Both the position numbers and the translations under genes were made by a program. DNA of 64,000 bases, taken from Glandiceps talaboti (Eukaryota; Hemichordata; Enteropneusta; Spengelidae). Under the pieces are notes generated by a model. That model did no database searches. It was not told the origin of the DNA and saw only the letters and a program-made list of their open reading frames with translations. The stretch is taken from positions 24,987,676 to 25,051,675 of the forward strand of contig NC_135550.1 in assembly GCF_964340395.1 (NCBI RefSeq). Reading direction: 5' to 3'. This document shows, in pieces, positions 51,341 to 64,000 of this stretch (positions are counted from its first letter, which is position 1; every line of letters starts with the position of its first letter).

Positions 51341-52695
51341 CTTAGTTAGTTAGTTAGTTAGTTAGTTGTTAGTTAAATGACACCATTTACATCGCTGTAT
51401 ATATTTGTAGTTGTCTGAAATATTATTTCATTTTAAGGCATAACAATTCTTTGAATCAAGTTTGGTAAACAAATTTTCCAGATAGTAATTGTATGTAACA
51501 CTCAATGTTCTATTCATAAAGGAGTCGGTGGCGATGAGTTGAAATGAACATGGGACTATAAGTCATATCTCCATGTAGGTTACTTTCATATTGTCTTAAG
51601 AGAAGCTGACATATGAATCATAATATTTAACACGTTTAATTTTCAGGATTAGTAAAATTCCTACGATGTCGCGACGCTAACCCCTGAACATTCATTAAAG
51701 TAACACCCTTGAATGGTGCATTTCTCGAGCCTAGTTCGTGACTACATTAGCTTAACATAGCTTTCATTTAATAGAAATCAAAATACGAAAACTTAGAGAT
51801 AAGAAACTGTTTGACATGAAGGTGGAAAGAGTAGAGTGAAACTATTTTAGAGTTTGACTAAAAATCACATTGGTCAAACGTCAGACTACAGTCGACTAAA
51901 TAATGTAGAATGATATATTAACAAGTCTTGTGGACATTCCACTTTCAGTCGTAGTTTATGATCCAAAATCTCTCCGTCCACAATAAGTTATTAGCATATA
52001 GGACGATTTGATTAAAGGATAGGTATAGACAAACAATCCCGTGTGATCGCAAACGTTGTCTCTAATCTGAAAATAGTGGGTTGAGGCACAGTTCCCATAC
52101 TTGTCTGTGTGGTTGAGGACACCAATGTTATTGTGTATATTAAAACCACGATCCTGCCTCAAATTGAATATTGTTTCCCACTTAACTTGGGGGAGAGTAA
52201 TAACTCGTGATTGATGTTACACTCACGAGCGATCTCTTAGAAGAACAAAAAGCGATAAAAATCAAATAGAATTTCATAAAATGTGAATACAGATGACAAA
52301 TCACTTACATCCGCATGGAATAGACGTTCAATGTGTTAAATCGTGTGAAGCGAACTATTAAACGCAAAGCGAAGTGTCGGAGCGTAGACGGTGTATAGCG
52401 GTGTCTGACGTAGTGCCCTCCAACAATTTACCCAGTCTACTTCTATCTCTGTTAGAGCTCATCGATTTTCCTTTCTGTAGTGTGTACATTGTCGATCGGA
52501 AATGTGACTTCACGTTAACTAAATATTATACAATCGCGGTTCGGAATTATGACAATTAATATATGTTCTCTCAACATTGGTTGTAGAGAATTGGAGAGAG
52601 GATTGTACAAATTTAGCTTTTTTTGTTGGTTTGTGATGCAAAATATCTTTTAATGTGAAAATAATGGATGGACTTCTTTGTGTGCTTCTTACCAG
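49502..52695 (+). other. Pax1/9 intron 1
   Basis: A 3.2-kb intron with GTAAGA donor and a strong pyrimidine-rich acceptor (TGTGCTTCTTACCAG, ending 52695). Includes a (TTAG)n microsatellite. Open frames inside it (for example about 50519-50746) show no domain. First introns of Pax genes often hold enhancers, but none is identified here. Confidence 0.75.
51278..51375 (+). repeat. (TTAG)n microsatellite
   Basis: About 23 TTAG units with one ACTTAG and one GTTGTTAG interruption, within Pax1/9 intron 1. Confidence 0.95.
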
Positions 52696-53304
52696 AACAA
52701 ACATTTGGAGAGGTGAACCAACTCGGCGGAGTGTTTGTCAATGGTCGACCACTACCCAATGCCATTCGGTTACGAATTGTGGAATTGGCACAACTCGGTA
52801 TACGACCTTGTGATATCAGTCGACAACTTCGAGTGTCGCATGGCTGTGTCAGCAAGATCCTGGCCCGCTACAACGAGACTGGTTCTATTTTACCAGGTGC
52901 AATTGGAGGCAGCAAACCAAGAGTCACCACGCCGACGGTAGTAAGTCATATCAAGGAATACAAGCATGGTGACCCCGGCATATTTGCTTGGGAGATCAGA
53001 GACCGACTGATTGCTGACGGGGTGTGTGACAAATATAACGTCCCCTCGGTCAGCTCAATCAGCAGAATCTTAAGAAATAAAATCGGTAATAGCAGTATGC
53101 ACCACTTACAACATAATTCATACGATCCTACCAAGGACCATCGGCCACTCTACAACCCAATATATCCATACCCTTGCCCAGCGGCTCCCACCGGTGTCAA
53201 CACCAAGCAGATATCGACAAACCCTGGGCCACTCAGGTGGCCTTCTTCTCATTCTGTGAACGATATATTAGGGTTCAGACACGGACAGTTACTAGAACAC
53301 CAAG
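52696..53304 (+). CDS. Pax1/9: Pax1/9 coding exon 2: paired domain and octapeptide
   Basis: Encodes a paired-box transcription factor of the Pax1/9 (POX meso) group, a nuclear DNA-binding protein used in pharyngeal endoderm and, in chordates, sclerotome. The full paired domain (about residues 8-135 with exon 1) runs from [18 protein letters not shown] through [20 protein letters not shown] and [11 protein letters not shown] to [11 protein letters not shown], almost identical to vertebrate PAX9. The octapeptide HSVNDILG (53250-53273, residues about 191-198) is the Groucho-binding type motif. No homeodomain follows, as expected for this group. The linker ([14 protein letters not shown]) resembles the Pax9 NHIYSYP region. 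The exon ends at a GTATGT donor (53305) in phase 1. Reading on gives a stop after GMYK, so a further exon is required. The C-terminal transactivation part is missing from this exon. Confidence 0.95.
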
Positions 53305-56300
53305 GTATGTATAAATAGTAGTAATAATAACGTTAAAAATGCGCATGTCTCGTGGTAAATATATACCGTATTATTTCAGTGTCTAACTTATCCTGGAACG
53401 TCAAATCCGATATACAAATTATCTGAGGAGAAAGTTTAGGGAAAAAATGAATGGGATTATCTTGCGTTTAAACAGGGTGATGGATTAGAATGGGTACTAG
53501 GTGGCAGCTCTTCCTGTGATCATGTACTGTGTGGTCTGGTCTGGTCTGATGTGCTGTGCTGTGATGTGATGTGATGTGATGTGATCATGATGTGATGCGT
53601 TGTGATGCGATGCGATGCGATGCGATGCGATGCGATGTGATGTGATGTCATACTCAGTAACGTCTGCTCAGTTATCAAATGTTCTATCACTTCGTAACAT
53701 CCAATGCCTTACACATATTTACTGAACTGAACTACATGTTTATAAAATTACAAATAGTAGTATTAAAGTAACCAAGTTTAGCTTATGATGATGTTCAAGA
53801 TATTGAACATAAGATGTTTATCAAATGCCAAAAGTACATTCTTACACAGTTAGTTGGCAAGATTAAGTTGATGATCTATCGCGTGAACAGCAACAAATAC
53901 GAGGAACGTTATCAGATTGTTAAAAGTGTACAGTTGTTATTAGGAATCCACTGGAAAGTGTTGATAAATCGAATATGTTATCGATACTTCTTATACCGTG
54001 ACGTAAATGTTGAACAAACTTGTGTGTACAGCATCAGTGAACGATTTAAGATCCATCGAGTAGTATTTTTTGTAATCTTATTTATAAAACAGCTCTCGTT
54101 GGCAAGAGAGGTACAAAAAATAACAAGATACGCTATCAGAAGCCAATTTTGCTCCTTTACTCTACTTTCTGACCCTTACCACGTGAAGAAGACTAATGCA
54201 TTTTTGGCACGCATCTAAACAGACCCCCAAGAGGCTGTCCCTCTCCAACCTGCCACTCAGTCCATCCAGCCAACAAAGACAAAAGTTGTTCTTCTGTTAG
54301 GGTGAAGCCTATCCATGACCCACACAGTCAAGAAACAACGGAACTCTTCTTTCTTCAGATTGAAGAAGAATGAAAGTGGACCAAACAAATACGTCAGAAT
54401 TTAAACGAAAAAAGGGATTAATAATAGACATTGTCATGTGGATAATTTAATGTTTACAATCACTTGGTTCACGTTATATCTCAAGTATCGTATGTGTCTC
54501 CCTTCCCGCCCCGTCAATACACCAATTCTTACTTCTCATTGTAAGCGACTATTTTCATTATTAGTACCGTGACTTTGAGGCGAGACCACCAACTGATCGC
54601 ATCTCGATCACCCGTCACTACTCATGCCACTAGTCCGTTGTTGTTGTCCAAAATACAAGAAAAGCTCACATTTTAAGACGTTTGCATATCTTGCCTCTGC
54701 CCTCAAATATTTACTTCGAAGATGGAAACGCACCTAATTGCAGGTGTTGAAAAGTTGACGAAACATCGCCTATAATCTGTCCTTCGCGCCCACTTCCAGA
54801 TGACCAACATATATGGTGTTATTCACACACACAAAAAATGACCTGTCTTCTTTAGAGGACATTTCATTTTACATCACTTTAATGCAATCAAGACGATAAC
54901 ATTTTAGGAATTTCAAGGTCCTTTTTAGTAATTATATACGGTGTAATTAGTTTAATCTTGTTCATTTATTGTAAATTAGAGTCTTCGTAACCAGAGTGGC
55001 TGGAATGATTAGGCCATTTTTTTACGTGTGTGTCCTTCGCCTACGTTTGATTGTTTAGTTCAGGTTGATTTCAATCTTCAGATGAGGTACACCGCTTAAC
55101 ATACACTTTTGACAGAAAACTGCTACTGTTCGGTTTCCAAGTTGTAAGCATTTCCAACTTGAAAAACAAACCTATTTTGTTCTTCTTACCCCTAGAAATA
55201 AATTGTTTGTTTATTTAAAAAAATAAATCTAATGAGACGAACTTTATATCTCAATAAAAGCCACCTCAAAATTGTATTAAAAAAAATTTTAAAAAAGGGA
55301 ATTCTAGAAAAAATCGTGCACAAACAATAACATTATTTTCGCATTTTTGTAAAAACATCCTCTTTCTTTGTGTGTACGCTACTTTGAAAATTAGAACGAA
55401 TGTTGAAGAGCAGGTAAGAGCAAAATTCCCCGAAAGTACCAGATAATGTCGTCCATGATATGGAAAAAATAGTCTGTCGTTTTCAAATTCGTCCTAGGAA
55501 ATACAATAAACATTATGTAAATATTGGCGTTTAAGAAATTAAAATTCACAATTGCTCAACGAATGCATAGCTACAAATATATTGGTAAATCATTGTTTTC
55601 TATGGAAATCAGTAGATTAAGACAACATTATTCGATGTAATGATCGTGAGGCTGTTTGTTAGGTCATCTTTTCACTAACTCGGTTTGTTTTAATCATTTC
55701 CTTGTGGACGGTTTTTACGAACTATCACTTGCAATAGTGACTGGTCACTTTAGACATGGTCATAACAGTAGATGAAGACTTGTATTAGACTAGCGTTTTG
55801 ATGATTTGTTGAATAAGAACAAACTCTTGTTAGTGTGTAATTGAGTTTGACACGGATTTTCAGTGGCTAAATAGTACTAGCATTTGTATGTCTTTATCAT
55901 GAAACGGGGAATGGTGGGTATACAGAAATATACCAAAAACTGTCCAAGAAGAAATTGAAGCCTGAATAGTCGATATTTCGCTCGTGTGTGTTAGAAATGA
56001 TAAATTGGACCATGAGTGCTCAACTTCTAATGATGTTGATGCTCATTTTTGTAAGCCGTTATTCATTTAATATATTCAAAAGTCCACGATATATCTACTA
56101 TCTCCAATCGACAGTATGAGTTGAGCATTACCGGTCTCAAAGATCAATGTGTAGTCAGCAATTTGCACTCACTCATAGAGAGAGATGCGATGTTTCCGTG
56201 GACATTGCAAAAACAACACAACACCGGCTAAACTTTCGACATGGGTATTTTATGGTTTGTGAAATAAAAGCACGTTCCTTCACCAAGAATTAACCTTTTT

Positions 56301-59300
56301 TTTCGAAAAGTTAAAACACAAGCGATGATGAAAGCACCAGTGTGGAATATTAAATTGTCTTCATCTCAGCAGACTCAGTCAGGTGAATTAGTCCGTTACA
56401 TCAGTAAAGTAATAAGTACTTGAATTGTTCTTGTTTATCAAATTCAGGTTATAGAAGTAAAGAAACAAAATTGGTGTTGAGTTTTGACATGCTGCTATTA
56501 AGATGCTGCTATTTAAAAGATTTATGTGCGGCTGTTATCCAGTTATAACCTTTTGTTTCAACTTATTTGTAAACATTCGATCCAATCTTTGGTACTCTTT
56601 CTCTCTTAATTTTTCTCCTTTCTTCGTTCTCAGTCCTTCCCACCAAAGTATGTCTTTTCATGAAAGCCTTGTCAACATCGATCACCGTGATGCATCTCTT
56701 AATCATATTCTTTCGTGAATCTAATGATTCACTGGGTTTTTTTAAGATTTTGTGTTTTATCTTTTAATTTTTTTCCGGCAACATTATTCTAATTTTCCCA
56801 TCTTATTATAATAAGTACCATTTTTGGATCATTTCATTTGAGGTACAGAACTCAACGACTGATATAAACTGAGCCGTCCAGCCACATCTCTGCAAGAAAT
56901 CTAGTCTTACCTTTAATACGAATCTCTGAAATTCATCTTTTCTCCACTCTTACATTTTCTTTTTTTTACCAGTTTGAAAATCAGTTTCAGTTAAGCGACT
57001 GACACCCACACAATTATTTTAGACGTATAGAGTTCAAAGTTAGCAAAAATATCGTGTACTAATACAATATTTCAGCATTTCATTCCAAAGAGTCTTCACT
57101 GATTGAGTACGTCACGTACGTTGAGTACAAGTTGAGTACGCCACTCACTGGATTCACACGCCGTACTAAAAACGCACCAATCAACCATTAACTAGATGTT
57201 CACACACTTTTAATCGGAAGTGATTGACCACAATAAAACCACTATCGCTGTCCGTGTGTGGACTATCATGGCGATCGGGATGCAATCAACGTTTTCCCGT
57301 CAAGTACGAGGTAGTGAATCGATAGTAGTTGGCAATAATAACCAGCTATAAAACGTGCTACCAACAACTTCTTCTTGTCTTGAACAGTAATAATATAAAT
57401 GGTGCCGACCATCATTAGTAAGAAAGTGCCGATTTTAAAGTTAATCCGCTTATAAACCTTTTTTTTTCACCAGAAAGATAGTCTAAATTTATTATTGGTT
57501 GGTTATAAACTGAAAGGTTCACATCGTATTTTTTCCGTACACGATAAATTAGCTAGAGTTGGAATGTGTTCGTTTGAAGTTGTATAGTTTATTGGCAGTG
57601 CGGTAAGACGTTATTATTTTTTCTTTTTATCTTTTTATAGAAGGGTACATTAAATTCCATTCCTATCTCAAATCTAAACAATTATCTCAGCAACCATCAC
57701 GTTTTGAAATTATTTTATAAAAGTATTACTGTGTCAAGCAAAATTCAGATTCATAGTCAAAAAGCAAAAAATTTGTATAAATGATGTTAATAATTATATA
57801 GCCTAATAAAAAAAAGTTGTTTGGTTCCGGTTACCTCATCCCACCTAATTTTTCACGCCGACCCTAAACTTTTTTTATGTATTCGAGGAAAAAAATAAAT
57901 CGCGAAAATTGTGAAGTGGATGCGGAAACTGACATCAACTTAAAAAGACAATATAAAACTGTTCTTCCAATCTGTAATGACTGTACATCTGATGAGAATA
58001 AACCAATAACAGAGAGACCATATGGAAAACAACGGAAAACATAACTACCTGAACTATATGGGATGGGCGAAAAGAAATAGTTCAATTTTAAAAAAAAAAC
58101 AATATTTCAACTCCGTTTGCGCTTCATTTTTTGTTAATTTTGATGTCGTGATATGACTGGCAGCAGGAAGGAGTACACTCGAGATTGCAATGCGAATCTA
58201 ATGCTAATTTCAGTTGCGGCAAATAATTTGAAATGGTATCAGACACGGGTTGAAGGCTACAATCGATACCAACGTCACTGCCCGATACGTTTGGTCACAG
58301 ACATGATAATTCCATCCAGGTGTAAACAGACACTGACTGACGTTGTAAGGGGGTAGTGAGATTCTCTGACTTGGAAATCCGTGAAGCGCGCTCTGTTGCA
58401 GTGAGAAATGTGACAAATTCGCTGTTTTAACAGTATCATCAAAAGTTCAATACGAAAAGAAATCATGGGCAACCGACGGGGTATGTCTGTCTTTACTGTA
58501 ATGTTACATGGTGCATTGGAGGGGTGAAAAAATACCTAAAATGTCAGCAACTTAACCGTGCAGAATCTCACGCTGATAAGGTGACTGAAATGGATTGGGG
58601 GTGAATTAGTCCTTTTCATGTATTGTAGTCGTCCGTGGTATCGGTAGTTTGCAGAAATGGACAAAAAATCGTGACTGAGAAGTTCCTAATTGTCGAAAAG
58701 TAATTTCAAAACTATGTAACCCATGTTGGTTTCTCACGGTCTCGCTTACAATACAGTGTACAAATGTGATTTGAAGGAACTGAAAGAGACATCAATCACA
58801 AATTCCTCTACTCTTTCATAGCAATGACGGGAACAATAGATAGACATAACTAAATGCCACTCAAAGAATGCCACTTCTATCCACCACTGAATATATGAAA
58901 TAATAAAGTCACTTGCAGTGTTCTTTGTTCATTGCCACTACACATGGATCCATTTCACCTGATCCATTTCACCTGAAATCTGATCACACCTCTCTAACTG
59001 CTAAATTCCCATTGATCTTTATTTTTTATCATCAAATCGAATCATTTATCATTAGCAGTCAGGTTCAACTCATCAAACACACTAAGAGAGAAACGAGTGG
59101 ACTACTTTCACACCAGTCAGGTTTAACTCATACAGCATACCAAGAGAAAAAACGATGGCATATATGTTATAACACTAGATTGACTTCATTACATTGAATA
59201 TAGTACTTGCATACATATCCGGTATGACTTTATACAACTCCATAAGCATTAAATCTGCCTTAAGATGTTGAAATTGACAAGCTATATAAGAGGGTTCTGA

Positions 59301-61466
59301 AAAAGATTTCTTTTGTTGACAAGGAGCGTTAAACATTCATTGCTAGTCGTGTCGTCCACACAGTCGTTCAGTCAGTCAGTCAGTCGGCAGGTTCGAAGGG
59401 ATGACGAAGCCCGACCGCCTTGAACAACAAAGCCGAGCTTTGTTTACCGGGTTTTGACAGGTGTAGTCTGAGCGTCGACTGCAGTCTAAGATCGTCAGAT
59501 AAGACATCTCCCGATGTATACCTGCGTCGACTTTCATGTGGCTCATCAGAAGCTGACTTGTGAACAAATAAAGATAGAGATTTACCTTTTATTTTCTATT
59601 TCCCATGACCAAAAGTCAATATTTTAACAAAAGATTTAGGAGGGAGAATGAACAGTTCACACTTCGGCTACTAATCATATAACTACTATATCCAAAGCAG
59701 CTTCAGAAAATGAATTATCTACGTGAATTTATTCTATATTTAGAAACCAGAAGGAAGTTTGTGAAAATTTCTTAGCGAGGGAAAAGAAAAACTTGTCAAT
59801 TTCTGAAGGACATTGTTGTTAATTTATCTCACGTGCATCGGTTTCACCTTAAATCTACAGTCAGCCTTGTAGATTTCAATCGGCAGCCTCGTTACTTGGT
59901 AGGAGACACCGTCTCATAGTCCCAAGTGCCGCTGTTTTACAAAGAAAAGAAAGTAACCGAACATGTTTGTTCTTGTAGTTAAGGGTCTGTATGTACAATA
60001 TCGTTCTAATTGAATGTATAATGGATTTATACACGACCAACACTTTTACTTAAGTAAATGCATAAATATTAATGTGCTTGTAATAGTTGAATGTCGGCTA
60101 CGAACTTTGTGCTGTCCTCTGATAAAGAATCTATCCATACTGGGATATTTACTCAAAGTCACTTGAAGCACTCAGGGGTTCATTAGAAATTGGACAGTGA
60201 GTTTACAGAAGTATATGCACGGTCAATGTACGGACGTTCTTTGGTCGAGTTTTTTTTTAGCTGATAGAGTCTACATCCACATGACTGTAGTTGCAACTCC
60301 GTATTCTAACCTATTCCTGTGGCTGCGACGTGAATATTTATTTTGCTATATTCCCTTTGGCAGAGAAGTGTTGGGCAGCTACTCATTTACTGACATATTA
60401 GAATTACTCTTTTTTTTCTCTTGATTTACAAATTGTTAGCATTCGAAGGGAATGTTAAATTCTTCGTAAGCTTTTTTTTTCAATTCGAAATGGCAAATTT
60501 TTTGTCGTTACAAATGAAACAGAGCAATTCCATTTTTTGTTTAGGTAGCTTTCGTGGGAACTAAATAGCCTTCTGTATTTTATATCTTTCGGTGCCACTA
60601 TTCAATATTACAGTTTGAAATATCCCCTCCCCCTCCCCTCCCTTCTCATAACTGGCAGAATTTGTTATTCATACCTTCAGGGAAATTGAAAGGAGAGAAT
60701 ACATTGTACAATTAACTTGATTGTTCATTTGACTTTTGATTTCAGTGTTCAGATACCCAGATAGATGCGCCAATCAATCAATCAATCAATCAATAAGCCA
60801 TTATTCAAGATTGCACGCACATTATTAGAGGACCGATAACTGGCAAACGACAACATTTTTGTTTTGTGCTACTAGCTTATTACCATTACAACTAAGAAAA
60901 GTGTGAAAAACATGTTGAATAACGGCGTCATTAGAAAATAGAATACACAAAATAGTCAGTTAATCGCCTTTAAACTATTATACCATTTAAGTGGCGTTTA
61001 ATTAAAGAATAATTGAGGATAACAAACAGTGAGCTAGTCTATCTGTTCAAATAGCCTACAGGGGTCCACAAAGTGCGTTACTTGCTGTAAGAACTAACAA
61101 TCGACCACATCCCCAGAGGCGACTTCTGTTATGTTTGGATCTGATTTACTAGCCGATCGTTGGCTTTCAATTAGTAATATCAGCCGTAGCTATCAAAGCA
61201 GAACAAATTGGGTGGGAAACAATACCAAAACGATTCCATCCACTGGTAACTTCAAGGTGTCCGTGTGTAGTGTAGTGGGATTGCAACCAGCTACTTCAAT
61301 GTATATAATCGGATCTATTACAGATTGTCTGAGTTTCGGCGTATGTACATGTATAGTACTATACTAAGTGAAGTAGATTTCCAAATGTCATCCGGTGCAC
61401 AATGAGTTTCAGTCCTACATTGATCACTTAAAACGACTTTGATTTCATTTAATCAGAAATAATTGA
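53305..61466 (+). other. Pax1/9 intron 2 and/or downstream DNA
   Basis: At least part of this is intron 2. No convincing exon 3 was found. Weak phase-compatible candidates are listed in the findings. A 134-codon frame at 53814-54218 and other frames show no domain. Short direct repeats (GATCCATTTCACCT twice near 58948-58976; CAGTCAGGTT.AACTCAT near 59059 and 59116) and a (CAAT)n tract near 60773-60794 are present. Confidence 0.5.
53534..53648 (+). repeat. (GTGAT)n/(GCGAT)n pentanucleotide array
   Basis: TCTGG, GTGAT and GCGAT pentamers just inside Pax1/9 intron 2. The same GATGT pentamers appear at 15003-15080. Confidence 0.85.
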
Positions 61467-61713
61467 ATGAATGTATGTATGTATGTATGTATGTATGTAT
61501 GTATGTATGTATGTATGTGTGTGTATGTATGTATGTATGTATGTATGTATGTATGTATGTATGTATGTGTGTGTATGTATGTATGTATGTATGTATGTAT
61601 GTATGTGTGTGTGTATGTATGTATGTATGTATGTATGTATGTATGTATGTATGTATGTATGTAGAATGAATGAATGAATGAATGAATGAATGAATGAATG
61701 AATGAATGAATGA
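61467..61713 (+). repeat. (TATG)n with TGTG breaks, then (GAAT)n
   Basis: About 195 bp of TATG with GTGTG interruptions, then about 12 GAAT units. Confidence 0.95.
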
Positions 61714-63113
61714 ATAATGGCCTGTAATCATACAGTAAACGTGTAAGCAAACTTTTCCTTTAGGACAAAGTTGTAGCATTCTCAAATATCTGTATATATT
61801 TTGGAAGTAGACTTAAGTCAAACATCGTAACATGAATTAATAGTGGAAAATTATCTCTTAAATTTCGACCCCCTTGTTTATTGAAATCAAGTCTTTCTAC
61901 AAACAGTACATATGATATATACAACTAACAAATGTATATGATTATTATTGATAGTATATATTATAAATATCTCCGCTCGTCTAATTTGATGAATTACAGT
62001 CGCATCAGATTCTTGTGTCTCCAAAATGCTTCAAGTTGGTGCAAAGTATTGATTTACAAAGTCACAACATGTCACTTTTTGAGGTCAGCGATAATTGATG
62101 AACTTTTCTAAACCATGAATATTTCTAATAGTTGGATGATATAGTGTTGTTGGTGGTAACGCTCAATTAACACATTTCCCACAAAACCACGACTGGCACC
62201 GTATAAAATGTGTGAGCATCAGTTGACGTAAAAGTTAGTCATGAACAATCCATCATGTCATCTTAATGGACAAATCATTGCTACCAAAATCATAATATTA
62301 CGCTCCATTCCGTTTTATTGCCGTTATATCAATTATTTTTACAGGCTTGATAAAAGCAACACTGGTGAAATGTTTAGAATTTGAGGTTCATGTTTTGGGG
62401 TGTTTCGATCACTGCATATGCATGCCAGGTGTTGGAAAGTGTGCCTGTAACTAAACACTTCTGCGCAAATCCCCCGTTGACGGCCTTTTATATTTAGAAG
62501 CAGTTTTATCGGTTCGGTTGCGTCGACGAGACTCGGTGAAACCGGGGCCAACAATACACTTATCACGAAAAAATGTTTTCAGAAAGTAGTCAAATGCTCA
62601 GTTTTTACTGTGCAGTCGAAAACGTGAGTTTACAAAGTATTCCTTGCCACAACCAATTTATAGCCATAAAGTGTACTACCTAAAGAGTGTGTATCAAACG
62701 TTGCTTTACCAATATCAACCTGTGATTGTTACGGTAAATAATTTATCTGTTGCAACCACATTGATAAACCAAACAGAGCATACTTGTATTTCTTTCTAGT
62801 GGAAAAAGCAAAGATTTCGTAGTCCGGTTCATTTACACCTATTGCCATGGAAATATATTAGACACGTTACAAAGTTGTTTTAGTTAATCTGTACACAACA
62901 TGTGATCTTGAGTCGCACCGACCGTTCCCGACTTCTGGTACGGCTACATTCACTTGAATATTTTTGTTTTGCAATAAAGACAAAGCCCTCAAGATATTAC
63001 TGCCACAGTTCCCTTTTTATCCCTTCTCACTTTTAGCACATATTAAATTCTGTTATATAGCACCTGCCTTGTTTATTACATTCGCGGCGGTTGATGCATA
63101 AAAATCTGCTTAA

Positions 63114-63114
<1 letters not shown>
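61714..63114. other. Non-coding stretch
   Basis: No supported gene, element or Pax1/9 exon recognised. Confidence 0.45.
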
Positions 63115-63181
<67 letters not shown>

Positions 63182-63257
63182 ATGTATGTATGTATGTATG
63201 TATGTATGTATGTATGTATGTATGTATGTATGTATGTATGTATGTATGTATCAGCGT

Positions 63258-63295
<38 letters not shown>
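63115..63295 (+). repeat. Compound microsatellite (TCTG)n-(TATG)n-(TG)n
   Basis: TCTG to about 63180, TATG to about 63252, then TG at about 63260-63292. Confidence 0.95.
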
Positions 63296-63296
<1 letters not shown>

Positions 63297-64000
63297 TGCG
63301 TGTAAATTATAACTTCTTGAAATATCTTTATCAAGAGAAAGTTGTGGACTTTGAATTGTTTGGAAAAAAATGGGAAGTTCTCATAGTGATTAGTTTCCTC
63401 GACTTGTAGTTTACTTTTATGAGCTGTAAACCAGTTGTGGTAGCTGTAAACTTATCGACTAAATGTTCCATCATTGCTTAGGTTTCGATAGGGCACGAAG
63501 ATCTTTGATGATTCCCTTTAGATAAATGTACCGCCCAGCCTTGGTGCTATCGTATCCTTCACTCGAAACTCGTAATAACAACTAGACCGTACCGAGAACT
63601 CCGATCGTAGCAACAGTCGATAACATCCCCATCAACATTTCACTCGTTAAAAGAAGCTTTTACGTTGTGCTTGTTAGGAGGTGCCATACAATTATCATGG
63701 GGCCAAGTAAACTTTCGAAATGAAATACCATCGACAAATCAATAGCCGTCCCTCGAATATTAAAATTGAATTTCAATATGTCTTTATAACAGCATTTACT
63801 GCCTTCATTCCCAAAATACATAGTGTAGTAATAGACGATCGATAAGTTAAATTTTCAGCCGGCAAATATAATGCGTATATTGATTTTGTGTATACGGGAG
63901 AATATGTGCCAATAGAAATCCATAGATAACATCATTTCGAAAAAAAATGAGAGAAAATGATAATTATTTCAGCATTCCCCCTTTTAAACTATGTACCTGA
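63296..64000. other. Non-coding stretch to the window end
   Basis: Nothing recognised. Confidence 0.45.

Noticed and set aside
53814-54218. 134-codon open frame just downstream of the Pax1/9 paired-box exon
   Set aside because: No domain, hydrophobic AT-driven composition, not in a phase that continues the Pax1/9 donor; chance length in AT-rich DNA.
58153-58356. 67-codon open frame MTGSRKEYTRDCNAN
   Set aside because: No domain; considered only as a weak phase-compatible Pax1/9 exon from 58211, without similarity to the family.
59376-59567. Hammerhead-like string on the - strand (CTGATGA then GAAAG) near 59540
   Set aside because: Stem II cannot pair and GAAA is followed by G without a closing partner; at most a degraded copy.
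61463-61785. Open frames of MYVC/IHTY repeats, also at 18948-19127, 37002-37364 and 63091-63409
   Set aside because: Pure translation of TATG/CATA microsatellites.

Overview
The window is AT-rich, intron-containing animal nuclear DNA dominated by non-coding sequence, microsatellites and small mobile elements. There are no bacterial-style gene arrays. The only gene I can name with confidence is a Pax1/9 (POX meso) paired-box gene on the + strand. Its paired domain and octapeptide are bilaterian. The repeat content (tRNA-derived SINE, Helentron/HINE-like element, foldback element resembling those of sea urchins, Penelope-type hammerhead motif) is what one sees in marine invertebrates. A hemichordate, cephalochordate or other marine invertebrate fits, but the phylum cannot be fixed from sequence alone.

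Layout. 1-17 kb: non-coding DNA holding a HINE-like element with five ~113-bp tandem units (1480-2427), a large imperfect palindrome (2434-2620), a tRNA-derived SINE (6600-6976), several microsatellites, and at 10-12 kb three unrecognised coding-like open segments, of which the - strand exon 11543-11824 is the best. 17.4-20.4 kb: a 30-bp satellite next to a 2.75-kb foldback element (17610-20359). The arms of that element are themselves tandem arrays, and it is flanked by a 6-bp direct repeat. 21.8 kb: a palindromic MITE-like element. 25-33 kb: weak exon candidates, several (TA)n tracts, and a hammerhead-ribozyme-like fold at 26668-26708. 34-46 kb: mostly featureless DNA with a recent 118-bp tandem duplication and one long unidentified open frame (42257-42703).

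46.5-53.3 kb: the Pax1/9 locus. It comprises a GC-richer upstream stretch with plausible regulatory motifs, a 16-nt coding first exon (49486-49501), a 3.2-kb intron, and the large exon 52696-53304 carrying the whole paired domain and the octapeptide. That exon ends in a phase-1 donor at 53304/53305, so the gene continues, but no downstream exon could be identified with confidence in the remaining 10.7 kb.

In vertebrates, hemichordates and some other animals Pax1/9 lies in the pharyngeal cluster with Nkx2.1, Nkx2.2, Msxlx, Slc25a21, Mipol1 and FoxA. None of those is recognisable here. The most notable non-genic items are the foldback element and the hammerhead-like motif. Exon calls other than Pax1/9 rest on open frame plus splice signals and are weak.
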